64,000 bases of DNA, from the NCBI GenBank assembly GCA_022560025.1, contig JAFISE010000031.1, positions 184,526 to 248,525 on the forward strand, given 5' to 3'. The translations under genes were made by a program, and so were the position numbers. The notes under the pieces are model-generated. The model saw only the letters and a list, made by a program, of their open reading frames with translations. It did not search any database and was not told the origin of the DNA. This document shows positions 21,246 through 33,892 of this stretch, piece after piece; position 1 is the stretch's first letter, and each line of letters starts with the position of its first letter. The DNA comes from Stagonosporopsis chrysanthemi. Its lineage: Eukaryota > Ascomycota > Dothideomycetes > Pleosporales > Didymellaceae.

Positions 21246-24114
21246 ATGGCCGACCGATACACATCGTCCGACATGGGCGCACGGGAACCTGCCATGTCCT
21301 CCCACGCGAATCAGTACATCCGTGAGGTCCTTCACTCGGCCGAAGCTCCAGCTGAGATAGCTGTTCGCTATTTTTACACGTCTCCGCTCGCTATAGACGA
21401 TCCGCTGTCGCCGATACCTCCACCAGTGACGGGCGCCGCAGCGGCTGCAAAGAAGCAGCTGCCCCGCCCTTTCAGTGAATACGATAATGATGCTGTCAAC
21501 AATTCATGGCTACAGCTGAGGAAGAAGATCCTCCGGCACAATGAGGAACTTGGGGAGAAGAAAGACGGACATGAGCCAGACACACCGACCAACCCGGCCC
21601 TCGCTCGGCTGAAGCGGAGAAGAGCAGGCAGTGCGCCAAGGGAAAGGGGCAGCCCACAAGGCAGAGACATACCTTTGGGTCGGTCGAGCAGTAGCGGGCA
21701 GTATTCGCGATCTGCGGAGCTGTTCTCGAGCGGACGCGCCAGCTCCAGTGGGGGTAGTCAAGCCGCAAATCTTGTGCAGTCAATGAAGGCACTTGACTCG
21801 GGTCAGGCGTCGCCCACGGCGGGCTCTACAACTACAGGTACGCCCTTCATTCGAGCGCCCTCGCGAACCAACATTGCCAAGGCCTGGAAGCCTGCGCCGA
21901 CAGAGGGCGGTAGTCGGCCAACCATCCACGAGGTGGACAGCTACAGATGGGACGACGATATGGAGCCTGCACTGTCAACCGGCAAAGACAAAGGTCCGGC
22001 GAGAACAAATTCCAAACCTCAAGCAGGGCCTTCTGTCAAGGTGCCTGTGGGTGTGTCGAGGCTTCATCATGTTGTTATGGATGCCGAGTCAATACGCATG
22101 GAACCGATCTACTGGTCACCACTCAGCGACATCTCTCGGATAATACGAGGAACTTGGTTTTACAAGGACTCGATGATGCCCGTAGAGGTCGAGGTGGCCA
22201 ACATGCTCGAGGCAGGATATGTGGAACTGCAGCCGTGGACGCAGACCTGGAAAGACGAACTCGCCAGCGCAGTCGAGGTTGGCGCGCTCGGCGAGATGAA
22301 GATTGTCCACAAGTTGTGGCCGGACAAGCCTGCAGCGCCAGACAGCAGGCCTTCGACCTCCCAGCAGATGCAGACGACAGGTCTGGTCCAGAGTAATTTG
22401 CCAGAGGAACAAGAGAGCCCAGAGCAAGAACGACTCGACATAGTCGAGAACGCTTGCGATATGATTGACATCTCAAATGGTCCAGATGGGCCAGATAACA
22501 AGGCAGCAGGAGATCTTGAGTACGGTGCTGCAGGATACAAACAGCTCTACCTCAAAGCTGGTGTCATATACGCTGATGACAAGGAGGCGTACATCCTCAA
22601 GCCGACTCTACAGCCTTCAGATTACTACGGTAGACGCCCACTAGCAAATTACATTCGCAAGGGTAGAAATATTGGAGTGTGTGTGGTGCGAGGCTTCGAC
22701 CAGGCAATCTGGGATAAGCTGCATCCCAGCAAGCTAGATTCTACTTCAGAGAAAGCGTACCACGGCGCGTCCACGGCGCAAGCGGGGGCGCCCACAAATC
22801 GAAGGCTCAAGTCCGACCCCGAGATTGCTATGTCTGAACGTCCTCAAGTCACGGATCTGGTGCTTGTAATACATGGCATTGGCCAGAAGCTATCTGAGCG
22901 TATGGAGACGTTCCACTTCACACATGCAATGAACTCGTTCCGGCGAGAGGTGAATGTTGAGCTTGGAACACCAGACGTCAAACGTTATTTGCGGAATGAT
23001 ATGGGCGGTATCATGGTGCTGCCTGTAGGTCTGACAAAGTAGGGAACGCCTTTCGTGTACTGACAACACTCAGGTCAATTGGCGGCAGCGTGTATCGCTC
23101 GAAACTGGTGGCTTAGCAGAGGCTGAACATCCAGCCGCTAACAAATACACGCTCAAGGACATCACTCCAGTTACACTGCCCTCAATTCGTGGCATCATCA
23201 GCGATGTCATGCTCGATGTGCCTTACTACCTTTCGCCACAACACAATCCGACGATGGTCGCTGCGTGTATTCAGGAAGCGAACCGAATATACAAACTTTG
23301 GTGCGCGAACAATCCCGGATTTGAAGACTACGGCAGAGTTCATCTAGTCGCGCACTCTCTCGGATCAGTGATGGCCATCGACATTCTCAGCAACCAGCCC
23401 AGCCATGTCGACTTCAACTCAATCGACCCAACCTCTCCCAATTCCGACCTACCCAGAGACCACTTCATCTTCAACACAACCGACCTCTTCGTCTGCGGCA
23501 GCCCAGCCGCCCTCTTCCTCCTGATGAAGAACGCAACCCTCCTCCCACGGCGTGACAAAGAGAAACCCGGCGCCGATTCGTACGCCACTCCCGGCGTCGC
23601 CGGCTCGCAAGGCACCTACGGCTGCATCGCCGTGGACAACATCTACAATATCATTAACCCCTACGATCCCGTCGCCATGCGCATCAACGCCACCGTCGAT
23701 GCATCCTACGCCGAGATGCTCAAACCCGCCACCATCCCCTCAGCAAGCAGCAGCTACTTCTCCTTCAGCAACCCCTTCCGCCGCACTGACAGCTCCACCG
23801 CGCTGCAGAAACCGACGACCGTCCGCCTCCCCAGCAACGTGGAGCTCGAAACGCACAATTTCACCCGCGAAGAGATTGCCGAGAAGAGAGCGTATCTGCT
23901 CAACGATAATGGCCAGATCGACTTCTTCATGAAGTATGGCGGCGGCGCGCTGGAGATCCAATATCTCACTATGCTGGGCGCGCATAGCAGCTACTGGCTC
24001 AGCAAGGACTTTGTGAGGATGATTGTGCTGGAGGTTGGGAGGGGCGTGGGGAAGGAGGGCACGATTGAGCGTATGAGGGCGGTGAAGAAGAAGATGCATG
24101 TTGGGGGTGTGTAA
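21246..24114 (+). CDS. DDHD-domain phospholipase (PA-PLA1 family)
   Basis: Exons 21246-23024 and 23074-24114 (49-nt intron) encode 939 residues. DDHD lipases are cytosolic or membrane-associated phospholipase A1 enzymes acting on phosphatidic acid and related lipids. The N-terminal 270 residues are low-complexity, Ser/Arg-rich and probably disordered. A central segment (IYWSPLSDISRIIRGTWFY, then GYVELQPW) is typical of fungal members. The lipase core begins TDLVLVIHGIGQKL, and the nucleophile elbow is VAHSLGS (Ser about 688), with Ala where many members have Gly. The C-terminal DDHD region includes NIYNIINPYDPVAMRIN and GQIDFFMKYGGGALEIQYLTMLGAHSSYW. The intron lies inside VLPVNWRQR. Family assignment is strong. 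Confidence 0.92.
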
Positions 24115-26508
24115 GGTGGCGAGGCGGGGGGAATTATGATCGGGAAGGAGGGCGGTATGAGGAATGAATGAGGGATGAGATCGAGGGTGCTGTGGTGCGA
24201 TAGACTATACCCCTTGTTGCGTTGAAGCGAATGTGCATTTGTTCCTCCGCGATATTGTCGTCGTGTCTGGTGAGGTGTAAAGTTTTAAACAAACTGTTCT
24301 GTACACACAGTACCGTCGTGTTGCTAGCCACGCCATGCCATTGACTGGGTCACCTTGCTCTACTTGGACTTCCATCCATACCCAACGCCCAACCAAGAAA
24401 GGAGGGGTGGGCGAAGTTCCTTCGCACCGTTGGCCGGCATTCTAGATTGGCGACCAAATTCGTTTTATTGAAGGATGCGAGGGGATCCATCACGCCTGTC
24501 ATGAGTGCACTCTGGCACTGACCGCTCGACAGTCCAAGTCGAGCCGGTATACTCTGGGGATCGTTGGCGACCGTAGGTGATGGCACACCCACAGACTGCG
24601 ACAGTATCTGAGGTGATCAACACGCTGTGTCGATCAAATGCGATCAAACGGCAGACAGACGTATTCCAAAGGCAACTGCACGGTCTGTATGCCTGGCATG
24701 GTATGATGCAGGCGACCTGAGGAACATACATTCACAACGAGCGGCAGCTGTGGAGGCACTCGTCCAGTGAGGGCCACCGTCTGGAATTTCCATCGTGTAG
24801 CCTATGTGATTCAGCGGGTCGTGAGGCCTTAGATGTCCCGGGTCTGTTGGGATGCTGTGATATCCAATGGGAACACGTGCCGGTGTGATGAGTGTGGGAG
24901 ACCTGGTGAAGCTCCATCATCGTGCCGCCTGCAAAGGCATCTCTCGTCTTTTAGTAACATGTACCCCACATTCTGGGCATGCGCCAGGTGCATAGCGATA
25001 AGCTGATAGCAGAGCTATCAGGGACGGTCTAAAATTCGGCAGTCGGTCAACTGCCTGCTAGCTTTGAAGAAACCCAACGGACGGCCCCGGTTTGGGTCCG
25101 ACCCTTGAACGCGTCGTGTGCGCAGTTGTAAACAACGAGGAACGGAAAGCGAAATTCGGTCGAGAGCAAGCACGCTACTGCAGGACGTAAGTGCGGTCCC
25201 GACGGTCGACTCACGGTCGTCGACGCGGGGAAAACGGCCCAGTCAGTGGTATGGCGTCCTAACCTGAGCAGCTTGGCTTACGGTTCCTCGTATGTACAGC
25301 TTACACCGAAGGTGCACTGTAATGCTGCACAGGTCCGCGGCATGTCATAGGTGGTACCTGCGTGCTGCCAGGCCATGTGGTTCTAAATGGGCCCGGGGCC
25401 ATATTGAAATCTTCCAGATCGCACCTCAGAGTCAACGAAGCTGACGTATCTACTATTTGTGGCTGTAATGATGCATAGAAGCACGAGCTGACACCGAGTG
25501 ATTGGCAAGCCGTGCCGAGATGGGACGTCACGATAGCCAGATACAGTCCGTGGAGACAGAGGAGGCCAGGAAGTCGGTCGCATTAGTCGCCACAAGGACG
25601 TCGGACACGCTCCAGCGTCTCCCCATAACCCGCTTCCGTCATTGAAGCGACCCTTTTTAGGTGGATATCACATTGAAGAGCGATGCTGCGATGCAACTCG
25701 TCGCACGAAGTTGACCATTTCCTGGGGATCGTCGGGGTCCACATTTGATTGGCCGGCCGCCCGAGCTGCTACGCCTGAAGTGGCAAACTCAAAAACTTCC
25801 CGCACAAGGACCGGGGTTGCTAACGGCATCCCACGCGACAGACGCGTTACGCTGTGCGTTCAAAACTTTGTTGTTGAGCGAGTTGGGCAATCTGGGTTGC
25901 GCCTCTTTTAGGTGACCAAGTTATCGGCTCATAAGTAGCTCCCCAAATCACGTTGCGAGTGAGGCAGTGCCCGGCGTCTCGAGGCGGATCGGACCTCAGC
26001 TGCACCCTGGTCTACTCCGCCTCATTGGCCAACGCATCATGAGCCTAACTCAGCACATCAACGACATTGCCTGTACTTGGCTCCCTGTGGACCCACCGCA
26101 ATCGCGTTGTACTGGCCAGAAGTATGGCGTAGACACTGCACTGGCAAGTCACGGCGTAGGCGCGCCGGAGGCGAATTTCAGGTACCTGGGCCCCTGCAGG
26201 CGGAGCGGCTTGTCATCCAGTACCCGTAGCGGTGCGCTCCATGGCTGCCATGCGAGCGATCCAGTCGTACATCGAGAGTGGTCCGTCTGCAATGGACCCC
26301 CAGCCATAGTGAATCTGTGGTGGATCGACCCTAGCACGGCGTAGCTGAATATGGCTGGAGTACAGACTCGCCCTGGACTCGAGCTGGATATATCTGTCCT
26401 GCATGTCCCGTGCCTCTGCATGATGGTGATGCTTCGTTGCTTTCACACCCTGGACCTGCCTGAAGTACACTGCTCTCAGTGCTTCAGACCCACTGCCTCT
26501 CCGTCGCC
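24115..26508. other. Large intergenic region, nothing recognised
   Basis: 2.4 kb without a supported gene. Frames of 60-125 codons occur on both strands without family features. I see no tandem repeats, inverted-repeat element or tRNA. It may hold unannotated non-coding transcripts or decayed sequence. Confidence 0.45.
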
Positions 26509-27771
26509 ATGAGATCCGTACCGCCCGAGGTCAGAGCATCATGGCCTACGCCAAACTACGTCGACCCCGTTACCCGAGGACCTGCTCTGATGGTCGTTGA
26601 GCTCACGCTGTTGCCTTTCGCAATGATTATCGTCTTCTTGAGACTATACGTCCGGATAGGGTGGCTGAAGAAGAGCTGGTGGGACGACTACCTCATGGTT
26701 GCTGCGATGGTACGTACCGAGAGTCGGGGTCACCGAGTGGCGATGCCAACGAACACAGATCTTCTCCATCGGAACCACAGTACTGGTGATCATGGCCACA
26801 CAGATGTACGGCTGGGATAAGCATGTGTGGGACATGAAAGGGCCCGAGCTATCGACTGGAAGAAAGGTAAGATTCTGTACGACCTGTGTAACCGAACTGG
26901 CGTTCTAACGGCCTTCAGGCGTCGATGGCTGGCCAGACTTTGTTCGTCCTTGCTTCGAGTACCGTCAAGATGTCCATTCTCGTTTCGTATTTCCGCATTG
27001 CACCAGAGAAATCACTCTTCCGGAAGCTTGTCTGGGGCACCTTCGCCCTCGTATTCGCCGCGTTTGTCGTCTTTCTCGTGGCGCTGTGGGTACAATGCAT
27101 GTATGTTGCTCTCTTCCTGTCAACATGTCTCGAGCGCTGACTGGTACAGACCGATCTCCAGCTACTGGGATCTCAAAGCAGATCATCGAGACTGCATCCC
27201 TGAAGGGCCGCCCTTGATGGTTCAAAGCACCCTAAACGTAGTCACAGACTTCATGATCTACGCCTTACCCATTCCGACCCTCTTCAGCCTCTCACTTCCG
27301 TGGAGCCAGCGGATCGGTCTCATAGTCCTCTTCTCTGTGGGAGGCATCATCGTTGTGGCTGGCAGTTTCCGAGCATACTGGATTCACTACACCCTATTCG
27401 AGACATACGATGCAACCTGGGAGGGTTATAATATCTGGATCTGGACTGCGATCGAGACCAATGTTGGCGTAGTCTGCGGCTGCATACCTGCCCTCAAGCC
27501 ATTGCTGTTCCGGACTCGTGCAAGAGCACAAGGTTCAAACTACGCCAATGGCTCCGACCACAGCAGGAGAAGGGAGAAGTTCACACCGATCGTGGACCAG
27601 GTTGAGATGGACGCTCGCAGACCGGCGCCCCGCATCGAGGTTGAATCACGGCCTGATACCGCGGCTCCGTTGCAGTATGACAGCCCGCTGTCAGAGCGAC
27701 CGATGAGTGGCTCCACCGACAAGAGTCGTTATGAGATGGACATCGAACAACAAAAAGCCTATATGTACTGA
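26509..27771 (+). CDS. Fungal rhodopsin-domain (PTH11-like) 7-TM membrane protein
   Basis: Exons 26509-26709, 26759-26866, 26919-27100 and 27150-27771 (introns 49, 52 and 49 nt) encode 370 residues. This matches the fungal 'rhodopsin domain' integral membrane family found with PTH11-like receptors, whose ligands are mostly unknown. Visible hallmarks are FLRLYVRIGWLKKSWWDDYLM after TM1, a Cys in TM/loop 3 (VQCIPISSYWD), DCIPEGPPLMVQSTLNVVTDFMIYALPIP and TIETNVG-type AIETNVGVVCGCIPALKPL near the last helix. The C-terminal tail of about 90 residues is polar and probably cytosolic. The start at 26509 gives MRSVPPEVRASWP; an upstream in-frame ATG at 26479 is possible. No canonical microbial-rhodopsin retinal lysine is expected for this family. 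Confidence 0.88.
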
Positions 27772-29247
27772 TCATCAGTGCGTTCGTCTCGCTATTCTTA
27801 CGAAAGGCAAATACGTTTAGACTCGAAGACAGTAGTGTTTCTTGCGTCGCTCCTTTCCTTGTCACGTTTGTCTCATCTCTACTCCTTATTAATGATTCGC
27901 GATGGATATACCACTGGTGGCGGCTCTTTCTTCATTTAGCGACTTTCTTTATTCGGCCCATGGCTGAGTGCACCATGTCTGTCCATGATGGCCATCGGGG
28001 CAGTGGAGTCGATAGCTTCAATGTAGGATATCGCCTCACTTGCCGTCCTCCATCGCGATACGTTGTCACCGTTGCGCAAGGCGCAGGTAAGTAGCTGTCG
28101 AGATGAATCTCCTCAATAGAAGCTGGGTCATGGTCTTGCTTTGATACATCTCATTATAGTCTCCACGATGACGACGAACCAACACGCGGCATTGATATCA
28201 TCTCCGGTTGTCGCGTCTTGTCCTTCAAGGTAGGCATCCCTTCATTTTCATATCATCGTTCTTGTTTGCTCTCTGTCCATGCTTTTACCAGTCCGTGCGC
28301 TTCTGATGTCATTTTTTTCGTGCGAATCACCAACCTCGCTGTTTCAGACCGCTCGATCTTTTCGCCATCGACGTTCAATGTGGCAGGGCTTGCCAGTTGT
28401 AATCCCGTGTCGGCGAGCAGGTGAGTTGTCAGGTTCGCGGGATGGCCAGCGCAGACCGTCCTTCAGCTGAGCATGACGCCTCGCCAAATCAGACGCCCGC
28501 GGATCGAGTTGGGGTTACAGGGCAGCTCCCAGCAAGGCGCTTCATCAGACGAGAGTCGCAGCATTTTGGGCTACCAAGTCTGCTGTCGTTGCATTGTTCA
28601 TGGAGGCGCGAAGCTTCCAAAGAGGCAGGAACCAGCCGTTTTGGCGTGCGTGTGGAGAGCTCAAACGCAACCGTGGCGTGGGGCCTTAAGGCTGATGGGT
28701 ACTGGTGGCCTCGGCACCAATTGATCGGGCGCGCTATGCAATGCAAGCTGCAATGCGAACGCAGCATGACATCTGCAGACAGATCCTGGCAACACTGGGT
28801 CGTGAACTTCAGTATGTAGACGGTGTTTTCGCTACAGCGCCATGTGCAGCTGCCCTTGCCTGGAGCGCGTTGCGGAGCTGCTTGGGTCTGCAGGAATTCG
28901 GCCACCGCTGTTGCGACCGTTTCCCAGACTACCAGGAGCATTCTAGGGCCAGATGATCTGGGACCACCACTGACTTCGTACCTGGCCCTTAACGTCATAC
29001 TAGAGGCACAAAGCTCCAACGCACGACCTTCACTCGCTCGGCTTAACCTCATCGGTCAGGATTCCGCGCTTCCTCGAGCTTCCTACGACCTGGCGTGTTG
29101 AGCCGGCAACCCGAGTAGCTGCCAACGCACCGTGCAGCCGAAGGCCTCACCGCGTTCGAGTAGAGACTTGTAAGGTTTTGGTACTATTATTATAAGCTGC
29201 AGGTACTCTGCCTCTTTCCTTCCGCTTTCAATTGACAACTCCACACC
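27772..29247. other. Intergenic, no gene recognised
   Basis: 1.5 kb between two plus-strand genes. Overlapping open frames at about 28420-29050 on both strands lack recognisable motifs. A TATAAG at 29191-29196 lies 52 nt before the next gene's ATG. Confidence 0.45.
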
Positions 29248-30845
29248 ATGAAAGTCGCAACAACCTGGGCGCTACTTGTGCCACTCTTCTCACTCACAGC
29301 AACAGCTTGGCCAAAACCTAGTCGAAAGCCGCCAGTATGTATCATTGGTGCAGGCCCATCAGGCTTGTCTGCGGCCGGCAAGCTTGAAGAGAAAGGCATC
29401 AAAGCAATGATTTTCGATAAACAAGAAGCCGTTGGCGGCAAATGTCAGGCATGGTATGACGAGCAGTAAGTGTTCCACAGCATTGGAAGCGCCCAATCGC
29501 GGCTGATCACACCACTCAGAGACATCTTCCATCCCCTTGGCGCTGCCTTCTTTTCGAACGCAACCTACACCGAAACTCTCAAGATTCTCAACAAGACCAA
29601 TGTCACGTCCGAAGCATTCGCGCTGGCTGGCGCCCGCGAGATGTTCCGTTACAACTATACAAATGGCGTGATAGATGCGAACCCAGCATTGATTCCACAG
29701 TTCCTGGCATCATTGTCTTCCGAAATCCCGCGTTACGTGACGCTGTGGAATCAAAGGTTCAGCCCCTACAGCGTTGCGGGATACAAGGTACGACGGTTGT
29801 ATGTCGTATGACAACGGACGGCTAACAGGCTGCAGAACGGCACTCCGGACGAATTCACCGTCTCTGGACCGCAATGGTTCCGCGAGAACAACTTCACATC
29901 TTTACCGATTTTGCTTGTGAATCCTGTGGCATTATACGGCTACGGTGACATTAACATTGTTCCAGCGGTATGTCACGATCCACTACGCATAGAGTTTGCA
30001 AGGGTGATGCGTGCAGGGACACAGGCTGACACGTGACCCAGCTCTACATCTTGCAATACTTCACTCCCGATATTCTAACCGCTTTTATTGGCTTACATGA
30101 GGTGTACTACATGGACTTCCATAAGATGTTCGTACAGTATTCTGCGTCACAGCTGTGCAATACACCCATCAAGACCTCCGCCGAGGTTCGATGCATTGAT
30201 CGCTCGGGGAAGAACCCAGTAATCAAGTACACAGAAGCATGCGATAACTTCTACGAATGGCACAAGCAAGAGTGTAGCTCAATCATATTTGCCTTTCCTC
30301 CGAACATTGAGAATCTCGAGCGCGCTGGACTGGACATAACGGAAGAGGAGTACAACGTTTTTGCCAATGTTTCGACTATCCAGTACTACTCTTCGGCAGT
30401 TGAGCTCGAACTTCCTTTCGGCGTGTCCTACATTGCGAACACTTCTTCACCGTCACTGCCTCCGCCCAACGACGGTCAGCCTGTTGCGGTCTTGCATCTC
30501 AACGAGCAATCGAACGTTTCTGTAGCCTGGTCCTGGGGGCCATACGAATATCAGACTGAGAATGCCGCACGTCGCCTGCTCATAGAGAGTCTGTCTGCAA
30601 TCAACAAGGACCCTCGGAATGCTACCGCGTCGTCTCAGCCATTGGAGGACGGCGATGTCAAAGCGTTCCGGAAATGGGATTATTTCCCTCATTTTGACGC
30701 CCAGCCTCTTCGAGACGGCGCATACGACAAATTCAATCGCCTTCAGGGGCACAAGAAAAGCTACTGGGCCAGCGGTCTGAACGGTATGGAGATTGTGGAG
30801 TGGGCTGTTCGCGGCGGACAGGATATCGTCGAGTCCTACTTCTAG
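29248..30845 (+). CDS. Secreted FAD-dependent amine-oxidase-like oxidoreductase
   Basis: Exons 29248-29465, 29520-29787, 29836-29967 and 30042-30845 (introns 54, 48 and 74 nt) encode 473 residues. A signal peptide (WALLVPLFSLTATAW) is followed directly by the FAD dinucleotide fold CIIGAGPSGLSAAGKLEEKG and FDKQEAVGGKC. A C-terminal segment with GLNGMEIVEWAVRGGQDIVESYF fits flavin amine oxidoreductases. Many N-x-S/T sites agree with passage through the secretory pathway. Such proteins are often named after beta-cyclopiazonate dehydrogenase, but no partner biosynthetic genes are adjacent, so the substrate is unknown. A TATAAG box lies 52 nt upstream of the ATG. Confidence 0.88.
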
Positions 30846-32393
30846 CAACTTGCACGTCCTACAGAAGCGGTGGCCAATCAATGTTATACACATTGATATG
30901 TAAGAGGGGGGACCTACAGGATGAGAGACGGACTGTATACTTGCTTTACGATTTTCCTTCGACACTACCGGCATTCGGACGACTACATTGACGACTTTAC
31001 GCCCACCTAGAGATGATACCTTCGCCTTCAATGAGCGTTACCACGTCCCTACGACTACGACCTTTTGGTTTGGCTGCATTGGGACGACTTGTTACGACTT
31101 GAATGTGCACTGTTTGCTTAATGATATTGCTAGATGTACAAAGCATTGTCTGACTAATAATGATAGCTGTACATAGCACGGGCGGTTTTGGTGATTAGAT
31201 ATGCGATGTCAGGGCAAAGGTTCTGACAAATTAAAGCGATTGCTCCATACCGCGTACATTATAGTATTGCAATAATTCCTTCTGGGACGGCAGTGACGGC
31301 AAATACAACCTTACCCTGAGTAAGAGCAGGTCTTGGGTTTCTTGAGGCCAAGCGCGCAGACTTCACGATGTCCACTTGCTGAAGCGGCAGGAGAGAACTC
31401 ACAAAGTTGGCATCTGGGCAGACTCGTCCTCGGCTGGCGGCTGACGAAGGCCAAATTGCGATGCGCGCTGTCACTTGTCAGTCAGATGCTACGCAGTATT
31501 GATTCCGTCCTACATAAAACCTTAATATTGCTCGGTATGAGCATGGCTTGTCCTTTCATCGCAACGGCAACAGCAATCTTCGCCCGTCACAGCGCGCAGG
31601 CCCTCACACGGTACCGCGAGCTCGCTGATCATGCACCTGGCCCGGCCGCCAGCCTCGCAGCGAGGCTCCAGCTGCCCTGGAAACCGTCCTCCCGGTCCGT
31701 GTGAGCTTAAAAAGTGGAAATGAAAGACCCTCACTAGGAGCACCTCGCGCGCCGCTGATTGGTGCACTAGTCTGGCTGCTCCGCGCGCGAGGTTTAATGA
31801 GCATGACTCGAGTGCAATGGCATGCAGACGGAGGATTCAAGAAGCGGGATACTCTGTAGCGCTTTGCGATGAAGCGATTGAAGACCCTGAGGCAGCGGAG
31901 GGTGGCGAGGGCAGTTTGTTGGGGGAATACATAGCAGCGCAGTACTGCACTCGGTGTTGTACAGCCCCTGAGTGCATTAGCTCCACGAGAATACAATGCG
32001 CGGTATAGACAGCGAATCAGCAAATGCGCATTTCGCTTGTTCGGGATTCATCTCTGGCCCAGTCTCGTCATTTGACTATCCTCTCGCCGCAATTTTAAAA
32101 TCCTGAGCGAGCAGACGCTCTTGGACCCTTGGTGGTTAGCCTGCAGTGATTCCGTAGCCGCCCCAGGCATGGCAATCTGCATCGTGAACATGTCGTGCCG
32201 CGAGCCCGTTTCATATACAGCCCGGGGGATCCCCAAAGAGCCTCCCTTCTCATCTCAATCCCGTCGCTCGTTGTTTGCTCAGTTGTCGCTCGTTGCGCAA
32301 GACCTATCCGTCTCCACAGAACGCGTGGGAAGTTGACAGCGGTTCTCCACATTCATTTAAGTGATTAACAAGAGTCGTTGATCGTTATACGAG
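30846..32393. other. Intergenic, no gene recognised
   Basis: 1.5 kb with only short or compositionally poor open frames (for example 140 codons on the minus strand around 31604-32023). No RNA gene or repeat recognised. Confidence 0.45.
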
Positions 32394-32984
32394 ATGAAGC
32401 TTGCGTGCCTGGCTGGGTTGGCCGCCGTGGCTGTGGGTGTGGGCGCTCAGACTGAAGTCAGGTACGGTGCACGCGACTCCATCCCAACCGCACTGCAAGG
32501 CGACCGGCCAAGCGACTAACAATCATGATGTAGTCCTGAGCAATCGCAATCGGTCCTGATGGTTCTTGCGACCGCAATACCAACCGACGTGCGCAACTAC
32601 GCCATCGCGTCGCAGTCGGCCTTTGCGTCCGAAATGAGCTCCTCGCTCGCTGCCGGCAACACTCCAGGGTGGTACGCATCCATGCCTGCCGACGTCAAGA
32701 GCATCCTCCCTCTGCTGTACCCTGCTGCCGCCGAAGCTACGACCACGCCTGTCGTCACCTCGACTGCTGTCCCTGCCACCTCGACTGCTGTCTCTGCCAG
32801 CGTGACGCCCACTGGCGCAAATAGCACTTCCATCTCTGCCATCCACTCTGCAACCCTTTCTAGCTCGCGCACCGCTACTGGCACTCCTCTTCCCGAGGCC
32901 ACAGGCGCTGCGTCGCACGCAAAGGCTGCCGTCGGTGCTGGTCTCGCCGGTGTCGCTGGGTTGCTCGCTATGTTGGCTCTATGA
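32394..32984 (+). CDS. Small Ser/Thr-rich secreted protein, probable GPI anchor
   Basis: Exons 32394-32461 and 32534-32984 (72-nt intron, TAG acceptor) encode 172 residues. The signal peptide LACLAGLAAVAVGVGAQ ends near residue 19. The conserved-looking middle (SQSVLMVLATAIPTDVRNYA and GWYASMPADVKSILPLLYP) is followed by a Thr/Ser/Ala-rich, likely O-glycosylated stretch and a hydrophobic tail (AGLAGVAGLLAMLAL) suitable for GPI attachment. Similar small cell-surface proteins are widespread in filamentous fungi and have no known activity. Splicing joins V-S-P-E and is needed because the first exon frame otherwise shifts. Confidence 0.82.
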
Positions 32985-33892
32985 TCGCGATCGCGCCTCG
33001 CACACGACAATCCCTGCGTACGCACAGTACATGGCCATGATACGGATCGGGCAGCTTCGGTATCTTTAGCGGGCGGCGCTCCTGGTTTAAATGTTTCTCA
33101 CGACGCTACGTTGTTGTTCTTTTGGGGGCTCAAGGGAGCATTTGCATTATACCTGTTTGATTTTTGATGGAGGATTGGGGGTATTGATAGCTCCGGCTGT
33201 AATGTTTAGCACATGGTGGATTTGATTCGATGGTTGAGTTGGGTGTAGTAGGCGACGATAGTAGCATATCAATAATCTATAATATGTTGATACGCAAGAC
33301 GATGTCGTTAGGTGATGTTGGAATTCAGAAGAAGGTGCGTACCCGCCTAGGAAGGGAGGCCTGCAGCATGAGGTAATGGCGCGTCACCAGCGCCCTATAG
33401 CGAAAAACTGGCTCCATCTGGATGAATCATAAACTACAAGACGTGGTCCGCCCGATTATGAGTGATACTGCGGAATGTTGCTAGTTTAACGACTTTTGGG
33501 CTGTGGCAGCCAACATGTCAGCAAACCTTATGGAGCAAACATATGCCTGGCTACGTCCCTAAGGCGCACCTTGGTGCTCATCTTGCTATCATTCGTCCCC
33601 GTCACACGGTTGGTAAAACAAGACATAGCAGCGTGGCATCCCTGCCATGGTGTTGTTGTTCGTGCTGGAAGAATGTGATCAACAATGGTCTGGTTTGGAA
33701 AATGCAAGGGCTGTTAAAATAGAAGGCGGAAAAAACTTTCGCTCGGTCGAGGTGTTCGAAGGCTAGTGTCGTATCCATGAAAGTGAATTTGAATGAGGGC
33801 ATCGTAAAAGACAAATGAAGCTGCTATGTGCATGTTCTGAGAGCATGCGTTCAAACTGGACATGAGGCCCTTCCTTGGAAACCCAACTTCGA
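32985..33892. other. Intergenic between convergent genes
   Basis: 908 bp containing the 3' flanks of the small surface protein (+) and the G-patch protein (-). No supported coding sequence. Confidence 0.5.

Noticed and set aside
28489..29052. Minus-strand frame of 187 codons in a gap
   Set aside because: Unremarkable composition, overlapped by frames on the plus strand, no family resemblance and no splice partners.
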